From the NCBI RefSeq assembly GCF_018598585.1, contig NZ_JAHESD010000016.1, positions 1 through 64,000 of the forward strand: 64,000 bases of DNA, given 5' to 3'. Below, piece after piece: positions 35,543 through 43,981 of the stretch. Below the pieces are notes generated by a model. The model searched no databases and was not told the DNA's origin. It saw only the letters and a program-made list of their open reading frames with translations. The stretch is from Chryseosolibacter indicum. Its GTDB lineage: Bacteria > Bacteroidota > Bacteroidia > Cytophagales > Cyclobacteriaceae. Every line of letters starts with the position of its first letter. The stretch's first letter is position 1. The translations under genes and the position numbers were made by a program.

Positions 35543-38017
35543 TTAGTCTTTATCTTTCTCTTCTTTCAAACTCCATCCAATACTACCCAATAATACAAGT
35601 AATACAAGCCATGATGATGCCATCGTTACTTTATTCCCAACTGTATATACATCCGGTTGAAACTTAAATTCTATTGCGTGTTCACCTGCTGGAATCTGAA
35701 TTGCTCTTAGAATGTAGTTGGCGCCGTAGATGTTTGTCTCCTTTCCATCAACCGTTGCAATCCATCCTTTGGGATAATATATTTCAGAGAATACAGCCAA
35801 CCCTCCGGTGGATGAGTTGCTTTCGTACTTAAGGTAGTTCGGTTTATACGCTGTAAGTTTAATAATACCCGTACTATCTGTAGCTACATTCTCAAGCTTA
35901 AATCTGGAAACATCAATAACAGCGGTTGTTTTTGTATTGATGTCACAAGTTTGTTTTAATTCTTCCGCAGCCGAATTTACTTTAACAACATCGTTTACAA
36001 ACCATGCATTGCCATTTGCTGAATGGTTAACCAGAACGGCTTCTCGTTCTGTTCCATAAGGGAGGTACTTTACATTCAGCATATTAAAACCATGTAGATT
36101 GTCGAAGTTGTAATTCTGTTGCTGTGCCTGTGCAAAGAATTTCTGGATTTCCTTGTAAAAGCACGAGTCCAGATATTCCTGGTAGCGTCTCAACTTGGCT
36201 CCATGATAGCCACCAATGGAGTTATGGTGGTAAGAAGTTTTCGCTTCATTAAATGCATCGAAAGGGTTACGCGGGTTGAGCTGATAAACCCTGTAATAGG
36301 ACTTGTCTTTCAGAATTTCCTGATCGGCAGGTGTCATAGCAAAAAAGTTTGCACTTTCTCTTTTGCGTTTAAATTGATCGTTAGAGAAGTATCTTTTGTC
36401 AACAATAGCCAGATCAATGGTTATGATAAGGATCAGGAATGCGTAAAGTCCTGCCGTTGATATTTTCTTTCCCAGATCAAAATAAAGAATAACAAACACA
36501 ATGGTGATAAACGCAAGTGATCTGAAAGCATCAGAACGAAGTAATGAAAGACGGTCTTCAGCAAGTGCATTAGCGAACCATGCTGGCAGTTGTGCTTCCT
36601 GTTCTCTCGTAAAAGAAAGCATACCGCCAAAAATCAGGAAGAAGAGACAAATTCCTCCCGTTGAAGCAAAGGCAATAAGAAGTTTTCGCTTTGATTCTTT
36701 ATCGATACCTCGCTGCCATAGTTTTTCTAATCCCAATAAACCCAGTAGTGGCATTGCAAAAAGAATAATCACTAGCGTAAAGGTTACAGACCTGAACTTA
36801 TTATAGCCCGGCAGATAGTCAAACAGCAGGTAATTAAAAGCAGCAAAGTTGCTACCCCAGCTCAGTACGATACTTAATACGGCGAGGGCTCCCAGCCACC
36901 ACACATATTTCTTCTCGGCAAACGCAATACCTACAGCAAACAGAAATACGATGATCGCCCCGGCATAATAAGGTGCTGACAGGCGTTGTTCTCCCCAATA
37001 TCCAGTAGTAAAATTAACGAGTTGGTTGGCGAGTTGTTGGTCACCAGAGTTTACAAGTGCTCTATAAGTTGCACTTTTTTCATCTTGTAAAAACGAAATA
37101 CCGCTGCTACCGCCAAATATATTGGGAATTAATAAAGTGAGTGGTTCAAGAATGCCATTGCTAAATTCGAAAGCATAAGATTTACTCATTCCCAAAGCGT
37201 CAGCAGTTTGCTGTTGTGGTGTTGAACCAGCAAGGTCTGATTTCCCCCTGATACTGTATTTAGCATATTCACTAATTGACCAGAATTGACCAAAGTAAGA
37301 GCCTGCTGCAAGTAGTAAGGCTACTAACAGTACACCAATAGTCTTGAAAAAATAACTGAGGTTCTTTTCACGCACTGCTTCTATGAATCGTATAAGACCA
37401 TATACAAAAACAACTATAACCAGGTAATAGGTAATCTGAATATGGTTTTCGCGCAATTGCAATGCAAGCCCGGCAGCGGTTACTCCTAAACCAAGAAGTC
37501 GTTTACCAGAAAACACTAGGTGTATACCTGCAACTACCAGTGGCATAAGTGCTATTGCCCCAATACGCGCATTATGACCTGCGCTTAGTCCTATTATAAC
37601 ATAAGAAGAAAGTCCGAAAGCGATAGCTCCAGCAATAGCAAGATAGGGCCTTACCTTAAAGGCAAGAAGCATGATGTAGTAGCATAAGAAAGCTATAAAA
37701 ATGTTATTGATGGGATGAGGCATACCAACCGAAATAATTTTCTTAAGGAAAGTAATTGTTTGGTTGCCCCAAATAACACTAACCATATAAGCAGGCATAC
37801 CGCCAAACATTGAGTTGGTCCATAATGCTTCTTCACCTGTTTGTTGTCTGTAATCCTGAATGGATTTAGCGGCTCCCTGAAACATTTGTATATCGTGTTG
37901 TTCAAGGGTACGGTTATCAAAGAAGACAGGGTTGAAAAAGAATACAGTTACCAGTAGAAATACAGCAATGGCAACTATATGAGGCAGAACATGTTCAGCA
38001 AATCTTATTTTCTTCAT
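35543..38017 (-). CDS. YfhO-family polytopic membrane protein
   Basis: An 824-residue inner-membrane protein with about 12-13 hydrophobic spans and a C-terminal soluble domain followed by a last span and a charged tail. It matches the YfhO family (GT-C glycosyltransferase fold). The first periplasmic loop has the acidic pair FDNRTLEQHDIQMFQGA, the place of the GT-C catalytic acidic residues, followed by TGEEALWTNSMFGGMPAYMV. In Firmicutes YfhO is involved in glycosylating cell-wall teichoic or lipoteichoic acid; the Bacteroidota acceptor is unknown. It lies 90 bases downstream of the TSUP exporter gene on the same strand. Confidence 0.88.
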   Translation of the reverse strand: MKKIRFAEHVLPHIVAIAVFLLVTVFFFNPVFFDNRTLEQHDIQMFQGAAKSIQDYRQQTGEEALWTNSMFGGMPAYMVSVIWGNQTITFLKKIISVGMPHPINNIFIAFLCYYIMLLAFKVRPYLAIAGAIAFGLSSYVIIGLSAGHNARIGAIALMPLVVAGIHLVFSGKRLLGLGVTAAGLALQLRENHIQITYYLVIVVFVYGLIRFIEAVREKNLSYFFKTIGVLLVALLLAAGSYFGQFWSISEYAKYSIRGKSDLAGSTPQQQTADALGMSKSYAFEFSNGILEPLTLLIPNIFGGSSGISFLQDEKSATYRALVNSGDQQLANQLVNFTTGYWGEQRLSAPYYAGAIIVFLFAVGIAFAEKKYVWWLGALAVLSIVLSWGSNFAAFNYLLFDYLPGYNKFRSVTFTLVIILFAMPLLGLLGLEKLWQRGIDKESKRKLLIAFASTGGICLFFLIFGGMLSFTREQEAQLPAWFANALAEDRLSLLRSDAFRSLAFITIVFVILYFDLGKKISTAGLYAFLILIITIDLAIVDKRYFSNDQFKRKRESANFFAMTPADQEILKDKSYYRVYQLNPRNPFDAFNEAKTSYHHNSIGGYHGAKLRRYQEYLDSCFYKEIQKFFAQAQQQNYNFDNLHGFNMLNVKYLPYGTEREAVLVNHSANGNAWFVNDVVKVNSAAEELKQTCDINTKTTAVIDVSRFKLENVATDSTGIIKLTAYKPNYLKYESNSSTGGLAVFSEIYYPKGWIATVDGKETNIYGANYILRAIQIPAGEHAIEFKFQPDVYTVGNKVTMASSWLVLLVLLGSIGWSLKEEKDKD

Positions 38018-38107
38018 GAGCTATATTAACGAACCGCAAAATAGGAAGGATTAGTGATTATTGTATCACTTAAAAATATCTTCACGCTAATTCCTGAGCA
38101 GAATATA

Positions 38108-38848
38108 CTAAAGATGGTCTTTCAGTATGTTTATTCCGGCAATCAGTATGAGGATGGAAGTTACACGCTTTATATGTACCTGGTTGAACTTGTGTATCCC
38201 AAGTCTTGATCCTAACTGCCCGCCAGCTAAAACAGCTACAGCAAGTGGTAATATGAATGGCCATCGCATATCTTGAATTTTGGTTATTTGTCCGGCTAAA
38301 CCACTTACCGAATTTACAAGTATAAACAAACTGGCGAGGGCAGATATTCTTTTGGCATCATCCCATTTTAGCAGATGCAAAATAGGAGATAGAAAGATGC
38401 CCCCACCTATACCAACAAGTCCTGATAAGAGGCCGATGGCTCCCCCGATGGATGAATTAAATACGATGTTGCCTGACTTTACATTTTCAACTTTACCAGG
38501 TTGAATCCACAATAATATAGAAGCTAAGATGAGACAAAGCCCCAATAGTAGAAAGAAAGTGTCTTGCTCTAGTTTCCATATTCCACCAATAAATGATAGC
38601 GGTATACTTATCGCAATAAAAGGCCAGCATTTTTTAAGATCAAGTTTTCCTTCTTTGTAAAAAATGTAGGTCCCTCCGGTTACAACTACGATATTGCACA
38701 GTAAGGCAGTAGGACGTATTACATCAAATTGTACACCTGTTACTGCAAGCAGAGCAAGGTAGCTAGATCCACCACCAAAGCCAACAGATGCATAAATAAG
38801 TGCTATTGCAAAAAAACTAACGATCAACAGAATTTGTATGCTATCCAT
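38108..38848 (-). CDS. TauE/SafE (TSUP) family exporter
   Basis: A 246-residue inner-membrane protein with eight predicted spans in two repeats. The repeat signatures are ASVGFGGGSSYLALLAVTGV near the N-terminus and LVGIGGGIFLSPILHLL in the middle. Family members export sulfite, sulfoacetate or other organosulfur anions. It begins 52 bases after the moaA stop on the same strand, so it is likely co-transcribed with molybdenum-cofactor synthesis; molybdoenzyme sulfite oxidases make a sulfite connection attractive, but this is inference. Confidence 0.86.
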   Translation of the reverse strand: MDSIQILLIVSFFAIALIYASVGFGGGSSYLALLAVTGVQFDVIRPTALLCNIVVVTGGTYIFYKEGKLDLKKCWPFIAISIPLSFIGGIWKLEQDTFFLLLGLCLILASILLWIQPGKVENVKSGNIVFNSSIGGAIGLLSGLVGIGGGIFLSPILHLLKWDDAKRISALASLFILVNSVSGLAGQITKIQDMRWPFILPLAVAVLAGGQLGSRLGIHKFNQVHIKRVTSILILIAGINILKDHL

Positions 38849-38900
38849 TCAATGACACCGTGTTGAGCGTAGAAGAACTGCTGAATTGAACGAGAGTAAG

Positions 38901-39896
38901 TTATCCTCCAATGGTTGACATCGATTCATGTACAGGAGTATGATTTTTTCTTCTTTCCTCAGCAATAAATCCATTAGCAGGTCTCTGACTAAAGGCTTTC
39001 ATCAACTGATTTTTAATTTCATCATCATTGGCGCCTGAGCGCAGTAGTGTTCTAATGTCTAAAACGCCGTCATCATACAGGCATGTTTTAAGTATTCCCT
39101 GGGCAGTAAGCCGAATGCGATTACATGAACCGCAAAAAGTGCGGCTAAAGGCAGCAATTATTCCAATACTCCCACTATAACCAGGAATTTTGTAATTGTA
39201 AGACGTAGAGTTTGCATGGTCATGGATCTTTTCCAGGTCAGGATAATTTAGCTTCAGGTATTCGTATATTTTTCGGTAAGACCAGGTAAAGCTTTTATAG
39301 TGAGAACCTGCACCGTTAAACGGCATCTCTTCAATAAAGCGAACAGACACATTCTTATTGCGTGTCATCTCTGTCATAGCAATAAGATCTTCAATGTTCT
39401 TTCCTTCCATCACTACCGCATTAATCTTCACCGCAATATCATTGTCTAATAAGGCTTGCAGTGTTGCGAGACAGGATGAAAACTCATCGCGCCGTGTAAT
39501 TTGTTTAAACCGCTCTCTGTCTAAAGTATCGAGACTAAGATTAACAGAAGCAACACCTAGTTTTTTCAATTCCTTTATGTGGGGAGCAGTAAGAATTCCA
39601 TTGGTTGTTATATGCCATTCCTTTACTCCGGGTATCTCAACAATATTCCTGATCAGTTTCATCAAATCATTTCTTACAAAGGGCTCGCCGCCTGTTAATC
39701 TGATTTTCGAAATACCCATCGAAGCCGTCAGGCTGATAAGCCGTATGATCTCTTCAAAAGTAAGTAGCTCTTTTTTAGGAAGATATGTAATGCCTTGTTC
39801 AGGCATGCAATAAAAACAACGCAGGTTGCACCTATCGGTTACCGCCAACCGAAGGTAATTTATTGGTCGACCATGATTATCATATAACGTTTCCAC
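38901..39896 (-). CDS. moaA: GTP 3',8-cyclase
   Basis: Radical-SAM enzyme that turns GTP into 3',8-cyclo-7,8-dihydro-GTP, the first molybdopterin step. 331 residues. The N-terminal 4Fe-4S cluster is held by Cys23, Cys27, Cys30 (DRCNLRCFYCMP). The SAM-binding TGGEP is present. The C-terminal cluster is in FCGSCNRIRLTAQGILKTCLY. The protein ends in the double glycine (STIGG) that is essential in the family. It diverges from moaD, with 62 bases between starts. Confidence 0.97.
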   Translation of the reverse strand: METLYDNHGRPINYLRLAVTDRCNLRCFYCMPEQGITYLPKKELLTFEEIIRLISLTASMGISKIRLTGGEPFVRNDLMKLIRNIVEIPGVKEWHITTNGILTAPHIKELKKLGVASVNLSLDTLDRERFKQITRRDEFSSCLATLQALLDNDIAVKINAVVMEGKNIEDLIAMTEMTRNKNVSVRFIEEMPFNGAGSHYKSFTWSYRKIYEYLKLNYPDLEKIHDHANSTSYNYKIPGYSGSIGIIAAFSRTFCGSCNRIRLTAQGILKTCLYDDGVLDIRTLLRSGANDDEIKNQLMKAFSQRPANGFIAEERRKNHTPVHESMSTIGG

Positions 39897-39958
39897 CTGA
39901 ATGCTGCTCCGTTGTTTGCTTGTTGTTCGTTAAATATAGGAATCCTATTTTAGAACCC

Positions 39959-40201
39959 ATGGGAAGATACAAAATTAAGGCTTTCGGGATAACAAAGGAT
40001 ATTGTTGGTGGGCGGGAAACCGTTGTTGAGGTGGAGGGAAACACCGTTTCTGAGCTAAGGCTGAGCTTACAAGGGAAGTATCCGGGGCTTACTACACTTA
40101 AATCGTTGTTTATCGCTGTTAACAATGCTTACGCAGATGAGCAAACTGCTATAAAAGAAACAGATGAAATAGCTATGATACCGCCGGTAAGCGGGGGATA
40201 G
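39959..40201 (+). CDS. moaD: Molybdopterin synthase sulfur carrier subunit
   Basis: Small ubiquitin-fold sulfur carrier that donates the dithiolene sulfur as a C-terminal thiocarboxylate. The 80-residue protein (from ATG 39959) starts MGRYKIKAFGITKDIVGG and ends IPPVSGG, the required Gly-Gly. A 32-residue upstream extension would run back over the moaA start and has no family counterpart. moaE, its partner subunit, follows after a 338-base structured gap. Confidence 0.93.
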   Translation: MGRYKIKAFGITKDIVGGRETVVEVEGNTVSELRLSLQGKYPGLTTLKSLFIAVNNAYADEQTAIKETDEIAMIPPVSGG

Positions 40202-40223
40202 TGCGGGTACCGTATAGCACCCA

Positions 40224-40278
40224 TCATCCATCGTTCATCCTTGTGTCATCCTTCTGTCATCCTTCTATCAACCTTCTC
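40224..40278. repeat. Five tandem 11-bp repeats
   Basis: Five head-to-tail units, each 11 bases, starting at 40224, 40235, 40246, 40257 and 40268. The consensus is TCATCCTTCTG; units 2-4 differ from it by at most two bases, the first and last by more. The period is close to one helical turn, so each unit would lie on the same DNA face. Confidence 0.8.
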
Positions 40279-40303
40279 AAAAAGGCATTTTTGATGAATG
40301 ATT

Positions 40304-40342
40304 ACTGATTTTTCAGTGAATTATCACAGAATCAGTACTGAT
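40304..40342. promoter_or_regulatory. Paired ACTGA/TCAGT palindromes
   Basis: ACTGA at 40304-40308 pairs with TCAGT at 40313-40317, and a second, perfect 12-bp palindrome ATCAGTACTGAT lies at 40331-40342. Four half-sites within 39 bases look like an operator or a folded RNA element. Confidence 0.5.
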
Positions 40343-40505
40343 CCCAGAAGGAAGATTGATGGATCGCGAATGGATGGTAATCGAAGTATTTGAGAAGAGC
40401 CGGAGGAGAGTAAATAATCGGTAAAAAGGGCTGTTTTATTGTAGACGGGCCTAAAGTTAACTTCTGCCAGATCAAACCCAAAACACCTTTATGGGAAAGT
40501 GAGCT

Positions 40506-40513
40506 TAACTTTG
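40506..40513 (+). promoter_or_regulatory. moaE promoter -7 element
   Basis: TAACTTTG, a perfect TAnnTTTG. Transcription would start near 40518, 22 bases before the moaE ATG. It supports separate expression of moaE from moaD, and the internal ATG start. Confidence 0.5.
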
Positions 40514-40539
40514 CGTTTAAATTGTATTGTAAGTTTAGC

Positions 40540-40950
40540 ATGATTCAAATCACGGAACATAATATCAATATTGAGGAAATCGTGAAGGCGGCCTCGAGGC
40601 ATGAAGCTGGAGCGGTTAATGTATTTATTGGCACGGTTCGCAATCATACAAAAGGAAGAAATGTGCTGCGTCTTGAATATGAGGCATACGAGGCTATGGC
40701 AATCTCGGAAATCAAAAAGATAGTAGATGAAGCCATACTGCGATGGTCATTATTAGGATGTGCTATATCGCACAGGGTAGGGGTATTAACGCCAGGTGAA
40801 GTAGCCGTTGTGGTTGCAGTATCTACTCCGCATCGTGCTGATTCTTTTACGGCATGTCAATTCATTATTGATACCCTTAAACAACAGGTTCCGATATGGA
40901 AAAAAGAAGTATTTGAAGGTGGGGAAGAATGGATATCTGCCACGCCCTAA
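40540..40950 (+). CDS. moaE: Molybdopterin synthase catalytic subunit
   Basis: Catalytic half of molybdopterin synthase; with thiocarboxylated MoaD it converts cyclic pyranopterin monophosphate to molybdopterin. 136 residues from ATG 40540. Family blocks: AGAVNVFIGTVRNHTKGR, LEYEAYEAMA, HRVGVLTPGEVAVVVAVSTPHR, and the active-site lysines in PIWKKE followed by EGGEEWI. The upstream TTG start is rejected because only the ATG gives a normal N-terminus. Confidence 0.94.
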   Translation: MIQITEHNINIEEIVKAASRHEAGAVNVFIGTVRNHTKGRNVLRLEYEAYEAMAISEIKKIVDEAILRWSLLGCAISHRVGVLTPGEVAVVVAVSTPHRADSFTACQFIIDTLKQQVPIWKKEVFEGGEEWISATP

Positions 40951-40976
40951 ACTGCTTTACATACGAACACTAAATA

Positions 40977-41111
40977 TTAGCTGAACAATATAATAGTTGC
41001 TGTTACCAGAAAAATCGCAGCTATTAATGTTGTAACAAAAATAAAGATAAGATTACGGTTAATGGGATTGGCAAAAATTTCAGGAATGAAACTTCTTGCA
41101 ATAGATTTCAT
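40977..41111 (-). CDS. 44-residue membrane protein
   Basis: A short open frame between convergent moaE and the potassium-channel gene. The product starts MKSIARSFIPEIFANPINRN and continues into about 23 uninterrupted hydrophobic residues (LIFIFVTTLIAAIFLVTATIILF), ending FS. The basic N-terminal half and a single C-terminal span predict a tail-anchored inner-membrane peptide. TATCTTCG at 41136-41143 (minus strand) is close to the -7 consensus. Coding is inferred from the amphipathic-to-hydrophobic layout only; it needs conservation to confirm. Confidence 0.5.
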   Translation of the reverse strand: MKSIARSFIPEIFANPINRNLIFIFVTTLIAAIFLVTATIILFS

Positions 41112-41395
41112 ATTACGTTTTCAGGTTAAGCGGTGCGAAGATAATTAAAGAAGCATCGGTAGAGTCGAATCTTTAATAAATAATTTCTGCAATTTTTTTC
41201 GCAAATGTATGCACTAACATTACTTCTGTTATTGAACGGTAAAATTTACTTTTTGAAGAAATAATTGTAAAGCAAGTTCATTTCCTTATTCTCCTAGGTA
41301 GAACAATTTTCTGGAGGGGAATGGAGTTTGAGACAGAAGAATGTTAAGTAAGCAAAATTCACATTTGTTATAAATTCCTCATGTGCGAAAGGATG

Positions 41396-42199
41396 TTACA
41401 TATCCAGTTCTTCACCACAATGTGGGCAATGTTTAAATTTCTTTTTATTGCTTTTATATAGATGTTCTGTTAATCCGGAAGAGAAAATCCCGGCGGGTAA
41501 GGCGAACAGGCCTATTCCCAGAATGGATATCATGCCTCCTAATATTTTGCCATAAGTTGTAATAGGGACAAGATCGCCGTAGCCTACGGTGGTTAAGGTT
41601 TCAATTCCCCACCACATGGTTGCAGGTATACTTGAAAACTTTGTTGGCTGTGCTTCATTTTCAGCATAGAACATCAATGTTGATACTACCAGTAATAAAA
41701 ACAAGATGAACATAATGCTTACAAAGATTTGTTCTTTTCTTTCGCGAAGCACGGCCTGCATAATATTCAATGCTTTAAGATAGCGTGCAATCTTTAATAC
41801 TCTGAACAATCTGAATAACCTGATTATTCTCAGGAAAAGGAGATCGATAGGAACAAATCCGACAACAAGTTCAAGATAAAAGGGAAGAATAGACAGGAAA
41901 TCAATTACTGCCATTCCTGAAAAGATGTAATATCTTTTTTTGAATCTGTACTTGGGGTTTTCCGCGCTCGTCCAGATTCTTAAAATATATTCGATCGTGA
42001 AAATCAATACGGAAACGTTCTCCAGTAATTTAAATACATGGTGATATTCTGCATTGACGTCCTTAACAGACTCCAGTACAATAGCTAAGATGTTCAGGAA
42101 AATGAGAGTGATAAGGAGAAGTTCGATAACGCGTGATGCTCTTGAATTAGAGACAGAGGGTTCCAATAAATTGTAAACCCTTTTTCTTAGTGGGGCCAT
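41396..42199 (-). CDS. Voltage-gated-type potassium channel
   Basis: Six-span tetrameric cation channel subunit in the inner membrane, 267 residues. The S4-like helix carries spaced arginines and lysines (FLRIIRLFRLFRVLKIARYLK) and the pore has the K+ selectivity filter TTVGYGD in the loop before the last span. A short cytoplasmic tail ends HCPHCGEELDM, a half zinc ribbon (CPHC). It begins eight bases after the moaC stop, in the same direction, so the two are almost certainly co-transcribed although no functional link is known. Confidence 0.92.
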   Translation of the reverse strand: MAPLRKRVYNLLEPSVSNSRASRVIELLLITLIFLNILAIVLESVKDVNAEYHHVFKLLENVSVLIFTIEYILRIWTSAENPKYRFKKRYYIFSGMAVIDFLSILPFYLELVVGFVPIDLLFLRIIRLFRLFRVLKIARYLKALNIMQAVLRERKEQIFVSIMFILFLLLVVSTLMFYAENEAQPTKFSSIPATMWWGIETLTTVGYGDLVPITTYGKILGGMISILGIGLFALPAGIFSSGLTEHLYKSNKKKFKHCPHCGEELDM

Positions 42200-42207
42200 T
42201 CTTATTT

Positions 42208-42687
42208 TTAATTGCGTTTGAAATCATTTTTTCCACCGCTCTTCTCCATTAGCTTTACTTCTTTAATTACAATATCATGAGATAAAGCTTTGCACATGTC
42301 ATAAATAGTAAGTGCCGCAATTGTTGCAGCGGTAAGTGCTTCCATTTCCACGCCGGTTTTCCCCGTAATCCTTGCGGATGTGTTAATGATAATATGATTT
42401 TCCTGAGTAGAGATTCTAACCTGGCAGTCTTCAACAGGAAGGGGATGGCATAATGGGATAAGGTCGGCGGTCTTCTTGGCTCCCATAACTCCGGCAATAA
42501 TTGCGGTTTGAAAAACAGGGCCTTTTTTAGTTACTAGCTCGTTACCATTAATCTGTTTCATTATTTCAGGACTCACTTCAATGATAGCCTGGGCCCTTGC
42601 TTCGCGCAGCGAGTTGTTTTTACCAGATACATCAACCATTGATGGATTACCGGAATTATCTACATGCGAGAATTTATTGTTTTTCAT
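42208..42687 (-). CDS. moaC: Cyclic pyranopterin monophosphate synthase
   Basis: Converts the MoaA product to cyclic pyranopterin monophosphate. 159 residues. Motifs are MVDVSGKNNSLREARAQA, LIPLCHPLPVEDCQVRI (substrate-binding His and Cys), and GKTGVEMEALTAATIAALTIYDMCKAL. It is divergent from moeA and shares the 57-base promoter region with it; a TACTTTTG element at 42729-42736 points towards moaC. Confidence 0.96.
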   Translation of the reverse strand: MKNNKFSHVDNSGNPSMVDVSGKNNSLREARAQAIIEVSPEIMKQINGNELVTKKGPVFQTAIIAGVMGAKKTADLIPLCHPLPVEDCQVRISTQENHIIINTSARITGKTGVEMEALTAATIAALTIYDMCKALSHDIVIKEVKLMEKSGGKNDFKRN

Positions 42688-42728
42688 CTATTTTAGGCGC
42701 GAGCTTATGTTGAGAAGCCTTACCCAAC

Positions 42729-42736
42729 CAAAAGTA
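42729..42736 (-). promoter_or_regulatory. moaC promoter -7 element
   Basis: TACTTTTG on the minus strand, a perfect TAnnTTTG, about 42 bases before the moaC ATG and eight bases before the divergent moeA ATG. Its -33 region would lie inside moeA. Confidence 0.45.
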
Positions 42737-42744
42737 AAAAAGAA

Positions 42745-43938
42745 ATGGTAACAGTTCAGGAAGCTACCACTATCGTATTGAAAAATTCTTTGAAGAAGCT
42801 CTCACCCGAGCCAGTTTCAATTACAGAAGCTGTAGGTAGAATTCTTTCAGAAGAAATACGGGCCGATCGAGATTTCCCTCCTTTTGATAGGGTTTCTATG
42901 GATGGAATTGCTATTAACTTCGATGAATGGGATCGGGGAAGAAGAGAGTTTTATGTAGAAGAAACACAGGCCGCTGGGGAAGATAGAAAGGCATTAAGAA
43001 AAGAAGAAAATGCAATGGAAGCGATGACTGGGGCAATGCTTCCTGAAGGTACGGACACCGTTATCCGTTATGAAGACATAGAGATAAAGGAAAATATTGC
43101 CAGGGTGCTTGTTAAAGATATCGCAAAAGGGCAAAACATTCATTTCCAGGGCAGCGATGCAAAACGAAACGAAGTTCTTCTTGAACCTGGTCGTATCATA
43201 TCTCCCGCTGAGGTGGCATTATTCGCTACAGTGGGGTTAAGTCATGTTGATGTTTTAGCGTATCCAAAAATTGCTATTATTTCAAGTGGCAACGAACTTG
43301 TAGAGATTGAAGAGAGTCCTGAGCCATACCAGATCCGAAGGTCAAACACTTACGCAATACATGCGGCATTGCGGCAACTTAATTGCAGTGCCAGTTTGTT
43401 TCATTTGCCCGACAATAAGGACTTTCAAAGAGATTCACTACAGACAATAGTTGCTTCTCATGACGTCTTGATTCTTACGGGAGGTATTTCGAAAGGTAAG
43501 TATGATTATATACCACAGGTGCTTGAAGAGATTGGTATTGAAAAGAAAGTACACCAGGTAAGTCAAAGGCCTGGTAAGCCGTTTTGGTTTGGGGTCTCCA
43601 AAAAAGGAAAAGTAGTTTTTGCATTACCTGGAAACCCTGTTTCTACCTTTCTGTGTTTTAATCGTTACGTAAAACCATGGCTTCTGGAAACACTTGGATT
43701 ACCCATTCCTGCATTTAAAGCAGTATTGGGAGAAGATTTTACTTTTGAACCAGCATTAACTTATTTTCTTCAGGTACAAGTAGTTAACGAAATGGGAAGG
43801 TTGGTTGCTTATCCCAAAGCGGGTGGTGGCTCGGGAGATTTTGCCAATTTGAAAGAAGTAGATGCATTCCTTGAATTACCAATAGAAAAAACTGTTTTTA
43901 AGAAAGGGGAGGTGTATCCGCTAATACCTTTCCGCTGA
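42745..43938 (+). CDS. moeA: Molybdopterin molybdenumtransferase
   Basis: Inserts molybdate into adenylated molybdopterin. 397 residues, normal length. It shows DFPPFDRVSMDGIAI, the GAMLPEGTDTVIRYED block, SSGNELVEIEE in place of the usual GDEL, LTGGISKGKYDYIP, and GKPFWFG followed by ALPGNPVSTF. mogA/moaB, the adenylating partner, is not in this window. ffh begins 43 bases downstream on the same strand but has its own promoter. Confidence 0.95.
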   Translation: MVTVQEATTIVLKNSLKKLSPEPVSITEAVGRILSEEIRADRDFPPFDRVSMDGIAINFDEWDRGRREFYVEETQAAGEDRKALRKEENAMEAMTGAMLPEGTDTVIRYEDIEIKENIARVLVKDIAKGQNIHFQGSDAKRNEVLLEPGRIISPAEVALFATVGLSHVDVLAYPKIAIISSGNELVEIEESPEPYQIRRSNTYAIHAALRQLNCSASLFHLPDNKDFQRDSLQTIVASHDVLILTGGISKGKYDYIPQVLEEIGIEKKVHQVSQRPGKPFWFGVSKKGKVVFALPGNPVSTFLCFNRYVKPWLLETLGLPIPAFKAVLGEDFTFEPALTYFLQVQVVNEMGRLVAYPKAGGGSGDFANLKEVDAFLELPIEKTVFKKGEVYPLIPFR

Positions 43939-43952
43939 TTGATATTTTAATT

Positions 43953-43960
43953 TAAATTTG
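43953..43960 (+). promoter_or_regulatory. ffh promoter -7 element
   Basis: TAAATTTG, a perfect TAnnTTTG, 21 bases before the ffh ATG. It is followed by a purine-rich AAAGGAA that could serve as ribosome binding site. Confidence 0.45.
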
Positions 43961-43981
43961 AACTTCTAAAAGGAATTAATA

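Larger units (their letters stand above)
40202..40539. other. Structured moaD-moaE intergenic region
   Basis: A 338-base gap that splits the two subunit genes of molybdopterin synthase. It contains an 11-bp tandem repeat, an imperfect inverted copy of it (40346-40363), nested ACTGA/TCAGT palindromes, and a promoter before moaE. A 69-codon minus-strand frame over it looks like chance. Confidence 0.6.

Noticed and set aside
40332-40541. A 69-codon minus-strand reading frame before moaE
   Set aside because: It runs through the palindrome and promoter elements and shows no protein features.
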